A stretch of DNA of 64,000 nucleotides. Source: Desulfocucumis sp964643075. Its GTDB lineage: Bacteria; Bacillota; Desulfotomaculia; Desulfotomaculales; Desulfocucumaceae. Shown here piece after piece: positions 35,285 through 44,080 of the stretch. Numbering within the stretch: the first letter of the stretch is position 1; each line of letters opens with the position of its first letter. Under the pieces are notes generated by a model. It saw only the letters and a list, made by a program, of their open reading frames with translations, did not search any database and was not told the DNA's origin. A program made the translations under genes and the position numbers. The stretch covers positions 73,637-137,636 of the forward strand of contig CAZXQO010000005.1 in NCBI GenBank assembly GCA_964643075.1, read 5' to 3'.

Positions 35285-36052
35285 TTGAGTTTGACAAAAA
35301 AGATGCCTTTCTTGTTGTTGCTGGCGTTTCTTGTTTTACTTCCGGGAGTTGCCCATGCTGCCACGCACGTGGTTTCCCCGGGCGAGTCGTTATACAAAAT
35401 CGGTTTGCAATACGGTGTTTCTGCCCAGCGGATAAAATCCTTAAACGGCCTGAAAAGTGACAGCATATATCCCGGTCAAAAACTATATATTGAAGATAAA
35501 TCTAAATACACGGTAGTACCCGGAGACAGCCTGTACATAGTTGCCAGGAAGTTCGGTCTTAGTACCCAAAAATTAATGAGTGATAATGGCCTGGGTAATT
35601 CGGTTATTTATCCCGGTCAGACTCTGGTAATTGTTGGTGGCGACAGTCAACCAGACCCTGCGGTCAGCAGGGGTGGCAATGGTGGCATATCAAGAAATGA
35701 TTTTGACCTTCTGTGCAGAATTATCTCTGCCGAGTCAGATTCAGAATCCTACGAAACCAAGGTGGCAGTGGGAGCTGTTGTTCTGAACAGGACCAGGAGC
35801 GGACTGTTCCCGGATACTATTCCCGGTGTGGTGTACCAGGTTGATAACGGCAGGTACCAGTTTGAGCCTGTATTAAACGGGTGGATTAATCAACCCGCAT
35901 CGGAATCGGCCCAAAAGGCTGCCCAGGACGCGATGAATGGATGGGATCCCACCAATGGGGCGTTATATTTTTTTGAATCCTGGGTGCCCAATAAATTTCT
36001 CCAGACCAGGCCCGTTAGCCGGGTAATGGATAGCTTTACATTTTCCTATTAA
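35285..36052 (+). CDS. Secreted cell-wall hydrolase with two LysM repeats and SleB-type domain
   Basis: A 255-residue exported protein. Signal peptide about residues 1-25 (FLLLLAFLVLLPGVAHA). Two LysM repeats follow: HVVSPGESLYKIGLQYGVS and YTVVPGDSLYIVARKFGLS, each ending in YPGQ. From about residue 138 a hydrolase_2/SleB-like domain begins RIISAESDSESYETKVAVG and ends with GALYFFESW. Such enzymes cut spore cortex or vegetative peptidoglycan. TTG start behind GGGAGG and directly after a c-di-AMP riboswitch, tying wall turnover to c-di-AMP level. Confidence 0.92.
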   Translation: MSLTKKMPFLLLLAFLVLLPGVAHAATHVVSPGESLYKIGLQYGVSAQRIKSLNGLKSDSIYPGQKLYIEDKSKYTVVPGDSLYIVARKFGLSTQKLMSDNGLGNSVIYPGQTLVIVGGDSQPDPAVSRGGNGGISRNDFDLLCRIISAESDSESYETKVAVGAVVLNRTRSGLFPDTIPGVVYQVDNGRYQFEPVLNGWINQPASESAQKAAQDAMNGWDPTNGALYFFESWVPNKFLQTRPVSRVMDSFTFSY

Positions 36053-36070
36053 TTAACTGGGATATTTAGA

Positions 36071-36110
36071 AAGGGTCAACCCCTTTTCGCATCGGGGTTG
36101 ACCCTTTTTA
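36071..36110. terminator. Bidirectional terminator
   Basis: AAGGGTCAACCCC, ten-base loop, GGGGTTGACCCTT then T run: a perfect 13-base stem. It serves the hydrolase gene and probably the convergent small genes, whose last codons reach into it. Confidence 0.85.
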
Positions 36111-36203
36111 TCTTTTCCTGGCTGATAAAAACCCTGCCCAAAAAGCCATAATACCCGCAACTATCAGAAAAGCAATGAAATAATAAGTTTTAGTGGTTAT
36201 CAT
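36108..36203 (-). CDS. 31-residue single-helix membrane protein
   Basis: Starting at ATG 36203 (AGGAG eight bases upstream) the frame encodes 31 residues: a short polar start (MITTKTYY), one transmembrane helix (FIAFLIVAGIMAFWAGF) and a basic tail (LSARKR). Its start overlaps the last 14 bases of the 91-residue gene upstream, indicating translational coupling. It could anchor a partner at the membrane. The basic C-terminus suggests an N-out, C-in orientation. Family unknown. Confidence 0.6.
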   Translation of the reverse strand: MITTKTYYFIAFLIVAGIMAFWAGFLSARKR

Positions 36204-36465
36204 AGGCATTCTCCTGAGGATGTTCTTCTGTGCTACTGTTAATCATTTCCGATACCAGCCTTAGCGTGGCCACTGTGTTGGCCGTGAGCACCTCATAGAG
36301 CAACAGGGGTAACACGTCCTGGAAGTTGGCGCTGATTTCACCTGAGGCAACTCTCTTCTGAATGGCGTCCCCGGCCTTATTCAGGGAGATATTGACTAGT
36401 GCCAGGATTTCATCCTGTCTTTCCCGGACAAAAGAGTCTACATCTATTATTTTCAATATATTCAC
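36190..36465 (-). CDS. Uncharacterised 91-residue protein
   Basis: A helical soluble protein with FVRERQDEILALVNISLNKAG near the start and DVLPLLLYEVLTANTVATLR in the middle. No family recognised. GTG 36465 is the first start; TTG 36456 is an alternative. The ribosome site (GATGGGAA) is weak. It overlaps and probably co-translates with the 31-residue membrane protein. Confidence 0.6.
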   Translation of the reverse strand: MNILKIIDVDSFVRERQDEILALVNISLNKAGDAIQKRVASGEISANFQDVLPLLLYEVLTANTVATLRLVSEMINSSTEEHPQENAYDNH

Positions 36466-36487
36466 TTCCCATCAGGTAAAGTATTTT

Positions 36488-36575
36488 GTCAGTAGTCAGT
36501 AGTCAGTAGTCAGAATAAGAGAACGGTTTATCATTTAAAATATTCTAAATTCTGACTCCTGACTTCTGAATACTT
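36488..36575. repeat. Dispersed repeat family B, copy 2
   Basis: AGTCAGT repeated in tandem, then AGAATAAGAGAACGGTTTAT, AAAATATTCT and TTCTGACTCCTGACTTCTGAATAC. The same blocks recur at 38.66 and 38.88 kb and partly at 23.16 kb. Confidence 0.65.
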
Positions 36576-36626
36576 GAATAGTAATTCCATATTGTTCTGC
36601 TAATAACCTGCTTAAATCAAGAGAAG

Positions 36627-38612
36627 TTAGGAGATTGTCTCTTTGGTAAAGCCTTTAAGTTTTCCCCTTGCCGCCAGGCAGGCTAGCACGTACATGGCGT
36701 GGGACCAGTTAAGCGGCAGTACCCAAGCTGGCCCGCCCGAATGTTTATCTACCTGCTCGGGCAACAGTCCGCTAGCGGCGCTGTTTTGTTCTGCCCACCT
36801 GATAAGGTTTTCCGCCTCTGCTTTTTCTCCTTTTAAGGACATGTATATGGAAAGCCACAGTGTGCTTAAAACCCAGGGGTTGCCCCCGGCGTATGAGTCA
36901 TTCTCGTAGCGGTGTATACCACCTGCCTGGTAGTTGCCTAGTTTATCTCTTATTGCAGTTACTGTGGCGGACATCATGGGGTCGTCTGCAGAAAGCACCC
37001 CGAACGGAAAGCACAAACCCAGCAGGGAACTGTCTATCCGGCTGTCTATGGGCACTGTATAGCATAGTCCGGGGGTGCCCGGAAGTTCAATTTTTCTGGC
37101 TTGCAGGCCCCGCTCCCGGGCATAATTGTATTCTTCCAGACAAACTTTTTTATTGATGGCTCTGGTAAAGGTTGCCTGCCCGGCGGACCATTGGAATTCG
37201 ATGATACCCTTTCTAATTTTAGCAGCCGTATCTTCCCAGAGTTTTGCCAGATTAATTTCTCCTTTTATTCGTGCCAGGCCGGCAGCTCCGGTTAGACCGC
37301 CCCACACGGCTGCAGCAGCATAGGTATTCTGGCTGAATTCATCCTCCCACAAATCCATGCCGGGCAGTGGGAGGTTGTTATCGGGTAAAATGCTTTCCAC
37401 TAGATATTGTGCTCCGGCCATGGCGGACGGCCATATTTCTTCGAAAAAAGATTTGTCCCCGGAGAGCAGGTAATGATGCCGGTAACCCCACAGCACCGCG
37501 CCAGTCTGGTCAATCTGCTGACCCCAGGTGGGCGCCCAGTCCCCATTTAAAAAATATCTTTGCTGCCAACTGCCGTCAGAGTTTTGCACCCGCGCGGCGA
37601 AACGGTAAAACTGAGACGACTCATGGTGAAATTCCGCCTCGTCCAGTGCCAACGCCACGAACATACCGTCTCTTGGCCAGCAGTAACCGTAACCTCCGGA
37701 GGCCATATAGTGTGAATCAAATTCCGGAGCGGCCACCGAACCGCCGTCTTCGCTGTCCGACATGAGTTTAATGGCCAGAAGCGATCTTTTGTACAATAGG
37801 AAATCCTGCATTGCGGGGTCCAAAGCTGATGAGTCAGCCAGCCAGCCGGACCAGTAACTGGCGTTTTCTTCAATAAGTTTATTGGAATCTGTCTCAACGG
37901 CTTCGGTTAAAGTGGAAATCAGGGTGCGGGCATCGCCGGCAGCAGCCAGATAAAGGTCGATTTTTCTGGCTGAACCCGCGTCAATGGGATCTATGTTCCA
38001 GGCTATAGCGCCGGCACTGCTTTTGATATTGTCCATACCTCCCCAGAATTCACCTCTGGATGCGGCTTCAAAGGGGTCCGAGGGGGTATTTCTTCTCCCA
38101 CAGTGAAATCCGGCCGGTTTTTTCCCGGCTGCCATGAGGCCCAGGTAGATATCGCGCCTGAATTGCACCAGGGCGCTGGCTTCGGTATCTATATACATAC
38201 CATCCTGAATGTCGGATTCATTAATTTCAAAGGAAAAATAAAGCACCAGCTTAAAATTTCTGGGATGGTCTAAAAGGTTTGTTATATTATATGATCTCAG
38301 GAGTATATCGCGATCAGGCAGAATCATATCGGTCTGTTCAGCCTTAATTCCGCTCTCCTGTCGTGTCAGTTCCGTCACAAGAGCGTTGGTCTCCTGTATG
38401 TAGTACTGGTGGTGCTGCCAGGAGTCGCCTTCCAGCCAGAGGGTGCGATTGGTAGGTTCCTGGATACCCACCATAAAAATGCCCATATGCTGTCCCCAGT
38501 CGATTTTTGGCCAGAAGAGTCTGTGCAATGCACCATCGGATCGGATGGTGGCCAGCATTCTACAGTTGCCCGTTATACCTCCGGGCAGAGTGGGTTGTCT
38601 GAAGCTCTCCAT
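36627..38612 (-). CDS. Glycoside hydrolase family 15 glucoamylase-like protein
   Basis: A 661-residue intracellular GH15 enzyme releasing glucose from alpha-glucans. An N-terminal beta-sandwich (about residues 1-255) begins LPGGITGNCRMLATIRSDG; the catalytic (alpha/alpha)6 barrel has GYCWPRDGMFVALAL near 313, the general acid in LPGMDLWEDE near 418, and the base glutamate in SGLLPEQVD near 630. No signal peptide, so it likely degrades stored glycogen made by GlgA (25194). ATG behind AAAGGAG. Flanked on both sides by repeat family B. Confidence 0.9.
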   Translation of the reverse strand: MESFRQPTLPGGITGNCRMLATIRSDGALHRLFWPKIDWGQHMGIFMVGIQEPTNRTLWLEGDSWQHHQYYIQETNALVTELTRQESGIKAEQTDMILPDRDILLRSYNITNLLDHPRNFKLVLYFSFEINESDIQDGMYIDTEASALVQFRRDIYLGLMAAGKKPAGFHCGRRNTPSDPFEAASRGEFWGGMDNIKSSAGAIAWNIDPIDAGSARKIDLYLAAAGDARTLISTLTEAVETDSNKLIEENASYWSGWLADSSALDPAMQDFLLYKRSLLAIKLMSDSEDGGSVAAPEFDSHYMASGGYGYCWPRDGMFVALALDEAEFHHESSQFYRFAARVQNSDGSWQQRYFLNGDWAPTWGQQIDQTGAVLWGYRHHYLLSGDKSFFEEIWPSAMAGAQYLVESILPDNNLPLPGMDLWEDEFSQNTYAAAAVWGGLTGAAGLARIKGEINLAKLWEDTAAKIRKGIIEFQWSAGQATFTRAINKKVCLEEYNYARERGLQARKIELPGTPGLCYTVPIDSRIDSSLLGLCFPFGVLSADDPMMSATVTAIRDKLGNYQAGGIHRYENDSYAGGNPWVLSTLWLSIYMSLKGEKAEAENLIRWAEQNSAASGLLPEQVDKHSGGPAWVLPLNWSHAMYVLACLAARGKLKGFTKETIS

Positions 38613-38956
38613 AAGACACTCCTTTCTGTGAAAAATTATACTGAACAGCTATAAGTAACTACTCAGGAGACAGGAGTCAGGAGACAGGAGTCAGAATGAG
38701 AGAACCGGCGAAAATATTTGAAGATTCGGTGACGTTTCGGAAATAAAACTTCTCTTCTGAATACCTGAATAGTATCCATTATACAACGTATAGGCTTGTT
38801 TTGTTAAATTATACTATAAAAATGGTTTAAAATAAAAACAGGCTTATGCAGCCTGTGTCTTTAATTAATGGTAACTACTCAGGAGTCAGGAGTCAGCATG
38901 AGAGAACGGTTTATTGTCTTAAAATATTCAGACTACTGAATTCTGAATACTAATAA
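38613..38956. repeat. Intergenic region with two family B repeats (copies 3 and 4)
   Basis: No gene. Copies at 38658-38775 and 38872-38952 share TAACTACTCAGGAG, CAGGAGTCAG, ATGAGAGAAC, AAAATATT and CTGAATAC. Copy 3 has CAGGAGA/CAGGAGT alternation. Between them is a short AT-rich stretch containing the likely promoter of the glucoamylase. Confidence 0.7.
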
Positions 38957-40789
38957 TTAGTGCAGCAGTTTTACCGAGGTCTTACCCCTGGGCGTGTAGC
39001 TGGTATGCAGAATTTCTTTGGCTCTGGCGCTCAGGGGGTGCCCCAGGTATTCCTTGTATAACTGCTTTACTGCCGGGTTTTCATGGGATTTCCTATATTC
39101 CTTATCAATATCAATTTGATAGAGCGTTTTTGCTCTCTGCCCGGTTATTTTTTGCTTTAGCCTTTCCGTTTGCTTGCCGGCGGTTATTGGTTGCCCGCCG
39201 CCCCCGATGCAGCCTCCGGGACAGGCCATAATTTCGATAAAGTGGTATTGCTCACCGGCTTTTATTCTTTCCAGCAGCCTCTTGGCGTTTCTGGTGCCAT
39301 GACACACTGCCATCCTTATTTGTTTACCTCTTAAATTGACGGTTGCCTCCTTGATGCCTCTTAAACTACGGACTTCCTTAAAATCCAGCCTGCCCTTTCC
39401 CTCAGAGCCGGTCAAGGCCAGCGCTGTGCGGATCACAGCTTCGGTTACGCCTCCTGTGACGGCGAAAATAGCCCCCGCACCGGTGGAAATCCCCAGTGGC
39501 TGATCGTACTGTTCTTCCGGCAGTTCATCAAATCTTATGCCTGCGGACCGGATCATTCTGGCCATTTCCCTGGTGGTCAGTACGTAATCCACATCCCGGC
39601 CCCCCCGGGTAATCATTTCCGGGCGTGAGGCTTCAAATTTCTTGGCAGTGCAGGGCATTATAGCCACCACCACCATTTTTTCGGAAGTGATCCCTTTTTT
39701 CTGTGCGAAATAGTTTTTGGCCAGGGCGCCGAACATTTCCATGGGTGATTTGCAAGTACTCAGGTTTTCTACAAATTCAGGATAAAAGTGTTCGCAATAT
39801 TTTACCCAGCCTGGACTGCAGGATGAAATTAGCGGAAGTCTACCGTTTTTATCCAGTCGTTCCAATAATTCGTGGGCCTCTTCAACGATGGTTAAATCGG
39901 CAGCAAATTCCGTTGAAAATACCTGGTCAAAACCAAGCCTGCGCAGTGAGGCGGGTATTTTGCCGGTTACCCTGGTGCCTGGAGGCAAGCCAAAGGCTTC
40001 TCCCAGGGTTACCTGAATGGCCGGGGCCGTCTGGACAATAACGTATTTTTCCGGGCTTTCAATAGCCAGCCAGACTTCGTCGATATATTCGCGCTCGGTC
40101 AGGGATCCTGTAGGGCAGTTCATTACGCATTGCCCGCAGCTTATGCAGTCTACCTTTCCCAGATCCTTCATGAAGGCAGGTGCAATTACCGTATCAAAGC
40201 CCCTGTTTTTGGCGGAGTAAACGTTAACACCCTGTACCTCCCGGCATACTGCCTCGCAACGGCGGCATTTGACGCATTTATTATAGTCCCTGACTATAAA
40301 AGGGTTTTTATTCTGCAGGGGGTATTTTCTTCGTTCACCGGTTACCCTTATTTTTCGGATCCCCATTTCGTCCGCCAGTTTTTGCAATTCGCAGTTGAGA
40401 TTGCGGGCGCAGGTCAAACACTGCATGTCATGCTCGGAAAGCATTAATTCCACCACACGCTTTCTGGCCCGCCTGGCCCTGGGGGAATCGGTGTATACCC
40501 TAATGCCGTCGGTGGCGGGATATACACATGAGGCTTGCAGGCTTCGCCTGCCGCCTGCATCCACCTCCACCAGACAGACCCGGCAGGTACCAGCTTGGTG
40601 GATATCTTTAAGGTAACAGAGACTGGGTACACTGATGCCGAGGGAGCGGGCCGCCTCAAGTAAGTTGGTGCCTTTGGGCACCCTTACTTCACGGTCATTT
40701 ATGTACAATCCCACTGTTGCAGGGTTCCCATAAGCTCCGGGGTTTTCCACCGGTAGCCTGGTTGTAGGAATAATAGTTGAAACTGTCAA
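38957..40789 (-). CDS. [FeFe] hydrogenase, multi-cluster (HydA/HndD/HymC type)
   Basis: A 610-residue enzyme producing or consuming H2. Order: [2Fe-2S] domain (CYLKDIHQAGTCRVC near residue 58), His/Cys cluster (HDMQCLTCARNLNC near 120), two [4Fe-4S] motifs (CVKCRRCEAVC, CISCGQCVMNC), then the H-cluster motifs L1 SSCSPGW near 325, L2 MPCTAKKFE and L3 MACPGGCIGGGGQP, and the small-subunit domain at the C-terminus. L1 has Ser where Thr is usual. TTG 40789 is favoured by GGAGGTG upstream. No hymA/hymB or maturation genes are adjacent, so the partner is unknown. Confidence 0.92.
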   Translation of the reverse strand: MTVSTIIPTTRLPVENPGAYGNPATVGLYINDREVRVPKGTNLLEAARSLGISVPSLCYLKDIHQAGTCRVCLVEVDAGGRRSLQASCVYPATDGIRVYTDSPRARRARKRVVELMLSEHDMQCLTCARNLNCELQKLADEMGIRKIRVTGERRKYPLQNKNPFIVRDYNKCVKCRRCEAVCREVQGVNVYSAKNRGFDTVIAPAFMKDLGKVDCISCGQCVMNCPTGSLTEREYIDEVWLAIESPEKYVIVQTAPAIQVTLGEAFGLPPGTRVTGKIPASLRRLGFDQVFSTEFAADLTIVEEAHELLERLDKNGRLPLISSCSPGWVKYCEHFYPEFVENLSTCKSPMEMFGALAKNYFAQKKGITSEKMVVVAIMPCTAKKFEASRPEMITRGGRDVDYVLTTREMARMIRSAGIRFDELPEEQYDQPLGISTGAGAIFAVTGGVTEAVIRTALALTGSEGKGRLDFKEVRSLRGIKEATVNLRGKQIRMAVCHGTRNAKRLLERIKAGEQYHFIEIMACPGGCIGGGGQPITAGKQTERLKQKITGQRAKTLYQIDIDKEYRKSHENPAVKQLYKEYLGHPLSARAKEILHTSYTPRGKTSVKLLH

Positions 40790-40847
40790 TATTAACACCT
40801 CCGATTATACTACACTTATCTATTGTTTATCCCGGATTTATATTTAT

Positions 40848-40893
40848 GCACAAAAAGGAAAGACCGCCTTTGAGGGGTCTTTCCTTTTTGTGC
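40848..40893. terminator. Strong bidirectional terminator
   Basis: GCACAAAAAGGAAAGACC (40848-40865) and its exact complement (40876-40893), ten-base loop, T run on both strands. It ends the minus-strand ATPase/mini-domain transcript. Confidence 0.85.
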
Positions 40894-40935
40894 GACAGGC
40901 AGTTGCACCTGTCCCGACAATAACTCGGGACGAAC

Positions 40936-41088
40936 TTATGTGTCTACAGGTTGCCGGCATAGTTTGGACTTCAGTTCATCAATTTCAGCAGTGCCGTATC
41001 TGCCTGGCAGCCTCAGCCTAATCCTGCCAGGCAGAAAGTGGATGATTTTTAACTTTTCCCTCTCACTGTTCCACGTTTTTGCAGCCAT
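40936..41088 (-). CDS. 50-residue truncated LPGRIR-domain protein
   Basis: From ATG 41088 (AAAGGA upstream) the frame gives 50 residues with KLKIIHFLPGRIRLRLPG at 12-29. This is the same N-terminal motif as the P-type ATPase immediately upstream (KIIHHLPGRIRINMPG) and the pseudo-ATPase at 45478 (RHLPGRIRLQI), an HMA2-like fold. It starts inside the last 26 bases of the ATPase gene in another frame and stops after half a domain (SKLCRQPVDT). Either a coupled mini-protein or a decayed third copy. Two hairpins follow, then the terminator at 40848. Confidence 0.6.
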   Translation of the reverse strand: MAAKTWNSEREKLKIIHFLPGRIRLRLPGRYGTAEIDELKSKLCRQPVDT

Positions 41089-44080
41089 ATACCGGTTCCT
41101 TTGCTTTCGGTTCTATTAAACTCCTATGTACCGGCTCCAGCAGTTTGTCCAGCGCCGAGCCAAATGCAGCACCAGTCAGGGCGATGCACATGCTTCGCCA
41201 GTTCATGAAAGTGGTACCGAAGATTCTACGTGCCGGCGGCCAGTAAATCGTGGTCATCAGGAGTGCCGCCGAGACAAGCAGGCTTATGTTTAAGAAACTA
41301 TTTTGCCCTTTGCCGGGGCTTTCTTTCTCCCTTCTTATTTCCAGTGCATGCAGGAACTGTCCCAAGGTAATCGATGTAAGGGTCATGGTGCGGGCCACCG
41401 GCAATCCGAACAATGTCAGGCCAAGCCAGTAAGTTCCGAACCCGCTGATAGACATGGTAATGCCTCGTCTTATTATCTTTGCTTTATAGTCTCTGTCAAA
41501 AAAGTCTGAGCCTTGTGCTGTTTGCCTGGATAGCCCGGTTTGTATTGAATCCACCCCAAGGGCCACCGCCGGCAGGCCATCTCCCAGGAGATTCAGCCAT
41601 AATAGCTGAATTGGCAGCAAGGGTAGTGGCAGTCCGGAGGCGACGGACAGGAAGGTTAATCCAACCTCACCTGCATTAGTGGCCAGGAGATAACGGACAG
41701 ATTTTTTTATGTTCCGGTATATACCCCGGCCCTGTTCGATGGCCACAACAACAGTGGAAAAATTGTCGTCCATTAGTATCAGGTCGGCGGCATGTCTTGT
41801 TACATCGGTGCCTTTTAGACCCATGGCCACACCGACGGTAGCTTCCTTCACAGCCGGGGCGTCATTTACACCGTCGCCGATCATGATCACCGTATCACCC
41901 CGGCCTTTAAGGAGCCTTACAATCTTTAGTTTGTGTTCAGGTAATATCCTGGCGAATACCGAATTATTTAACACAGCCTCCGTGGCTTCAGCATCACCCA
42001 TGGACTCAAGCTGCTGCCCCGTTATTACTCTTTCCCGTATTCCTTCCATGCCAAGTTCCCGGGCTATAGCCATGGCTGTATTGGGGTGGTCGCCGGTGAT
42101 CATTTTTATGCCTATACCCGTGGCCAGGCATTTTCTGATTGCTGCAGGTACCTCAGGCCTTGGGGGGTCGATCATGCCAACAAGCCCCAGCAGCGTCAGT
42201 TCAGTATCGTCTGTATACCCGTTCACTTCACCTTTAGGGACAGTTTTACAGGCGATTGCCAGTACCCTCATGGCCTTAGAGGTCATGGTATCCACGGAGT
42301 GATAGATTTTTGCTATTACACCTTCAGTCAGTGGGAAGTTGTTTTTTCCGGATCTGTATGAATTGCACCTGGGCAGTACTGTATCAGATGCCCCCTTAAC
42401 AAACATAAGGAGTTCGTTATTTTCATGGCGGCACACCACATGCATTCTTCTTTGTACAGAATCAAAGGGTTCCTCATAAATTCTGTGGAACTGGCCCAAT
42501 ATTTCATCACTGATCCCCGCTTTGCGGGCGGCAGACAGAATTGCTGCTTCCAGAGGTTCGCCTTTTATATCCCATGTTTTAACACCTGATTCATAACGGG
42601 GTTCCAATTTGGCATTACAGCACAATGATGCACCCAGCAGCGTGAATCTCAAATTATCCCCCCGTAAATTTTTGTCAGCTGCAGAAAAACAGCCATCTTC
42701 CGGGTTGTAGCCGGAACCGCTGGCATGCCAGCTTTCATCTGCTGCACAATACACCATCTTAATGGTTTGCTCATTCTTGGTCAGGGTACCCGTTTTATCC
42801 GTGCAAATAATTGTAGTGCCGCCTATGGTTTCAACTGAGCTTATTTTCTTTACAATGGCATTTTTCTGGGCCATTTTGTGCACCCCGGAGGCCATGGCGA
42901 TGGTAACAATGGCCGGCAATCCCTCGGGTATGGCAGCCACTGCCAGGCTTACCGCTGTCAAAAACATCTGTCCCGGACTGCCACCCCGTAATATGCCAAG
43001 AATGGCTACCGCGACACTGGCTGCAATAGACGCCTTGAGCACTGATTGTCCTACTTTATACATATTATGTTGAAGTGGGGTTTGCTCAACCTGATGCTCA
43101 TTTAACATTGACGATATTTTGCCCAGCTCCGTTTGCAGACCGGTGGCGATCACAACTCCCTTAGCCCTGCCTTTGACAACGTCGGTTCCCATGAAAAGTA
43201 TATTATCGCAGTCGATCAGGGTAACGCAGTCCGACATAGCACCGGCGCTTTTGGCAACCGGGTGGGATTCGCCTGTAAGGGCTGATTCTTCAACCTTTAT
43301 GTTGATTGCATCAATTAATCTTATATCTGCGGGCACGCCGTCACCGGGCTCCAGTACAACTATATCACCGGGTACAAGCTGGCTGGCCTCTAGAAGTTTT
43401 ACCCCCCCGTCCCGTATTACTTTGGCAGAGGGAGCGGCCATATCCTTGAGGGCATTCAGAGCCTGCTCGGCTTTGCCTTCCTGTGCAGCGCCCAGCACTG
43501 AATTTATTATGATTATTAGCATAATTGCGATGGCGTCTACCGCTTCACCCATCAAAGCACATATTAAGCTGGAGCCCAGCAGCGTCTGAACAAGAAAATC
43601 TTTCATCTGGGCAAATATTCTTGTTAAAAAATCCGGTGGCTCGGGCGCAAACAACCTGTTTTCCCCGGCTATGGTTAGTCTTATGGCCGCTTCTGCATTG
43701 CTTAATCCCCGCAAGGGGTCCGTTTTGAGCAAGTCCACTACCTTCGCTGCATCGACCTGCGGCCAGGGCACCATTTGCTGCTGGTCAATAAGTTTTTCGC
43801 AAGTAGCGGCGCAGTTGACGTCGATACTATCCTTATAGGCAATTATATTTGCCAAAATGCTGCCCGGGCTTATTTTATCAGGATTATAGATAATTAAAGC
43901 GGTTGTTGTTTTGGTATTAACCCTTGCAGTTAATACACCTGGCAGTTGGAGCAGGGTGTTGCTTAAAATAACTGCTGTAATACGGTTGTCTTTTAAACCA
44001 GGCATATTTATTCTTATTCGCCCTGGCAAATGATGGATAATCTTAACGGATATTCTTGTAGCATTGTTCTGGAAAAGCAT
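41063..44080 (-). CDS. P-type ATPase with N-terminal HMA2-like domain and P2A-type core
   Basis: A 1005-residue cation pump. Residues 10-70 form an HMA2-like domain (HHLPGRIRIN, then GVLTARVN). The body is a complete P-type ATPase: TGES near 269, membrane motif PEGLP near 385, phosphorylated Asp428 in DKTGTLT, GDGVNDAPAV near 731, and the C-terminal NAGE and NLLGDGLPA helices of Ca2+/Mn2+-type (P2A) pumps, not the CPC of P1B. Combining an HMA2-like head with a P2A core is unusual. The cargo is unknown; Ca2+, Mn2+ or Fe2+ are candidates. Its 430-base leader includes a terminator-like hairpin. Confidence 0.88.
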   Translation of the reverse strand: MLFQNNATRISVKIIHHLPGRIRINMPGLKDNRITAVILSNTLLQLPGVLTARVNTKTTTALIIYNPDKISPGSILANIIAYKDSIDVNCAATCEKLIDQQQMVPWPQVDAAKVVDLLKTDPLRGLSNAEAAIRLTIAGENRLFAPEPPDFLTRIFAQMKDFLVQTLLGSSLICALMGEAVDAIAIMLIIIINSVLGAAQEGKAEQALNALKDMAAPSAKVIRDGGVKLLEASQLVPGDIVVLEPGDGVPADIRLIDAINIKVEESALTGESHPVAKSAGAMSDCVTLIDCDNILFMGTDVVKGRAKGVVIATGLQTELGKISSMLNEHQVEQTPLQHNMYKVGQSVLKASIAASVAVAILGILRGGSPGQMFLTAVSLAVAAIPEGLPAIVTIAMASGVHKMAQKNAIVKKISSVETIGGTTIICTDKTGTLTKNEQTIKMVYCAADESWHASGSGYNPEDGCFSAADKNLRGDNLRFTLLGASLCCNAKLEPRYESGVKTWDIKGEPLEAAILSAARKAGISDEILGQFHRIYEEPFDSVQRRMHVVCRHENNELLMFVKGASDTVLPRCNSYRSGKNNFPLTEGVIAKIYHSVDTMTSKAMRVLAIACKTVPKGEVNGYTDDTELTLLGLVGMIDPPRPEVPAAIRKCLATGIGIKMITGDHPNTAMAIARELGMEGIRERVITGQQLESMGDAEATEAVLNNSVFARILPEHKLKIVRLLKGRGDTVIMIGDGVNDAPAVKEATVGVAMGLKGTDVTRHAADLILMDDNFSTVVVAIEQGRGIYRNIKKSVRYLLATNAGEVGLTFLSVASGLPLPLLPIQLLWLNLLGDGLPAVALGVDSIQTGLSRQTAQGSDFFDRDYKAKIIRRGITMSISGFGTYWLGLTLFGLPVARTMTLTSITLGQFLHALEIRREKESPGKGQNSFLNISLLVSAALLMTTIYWPPARRIFGTTFMNWRSMCIALTGAAFGSALDKLLEPVHRSLIEPKAKEPVYGCKNVEQ

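Noticed and set aside
36488..36520. Tandem AGTCAGT units considered as a CRISPR array
   Set aside because: Units are seven bases, contiguous, without spacers; part of repeat family B.
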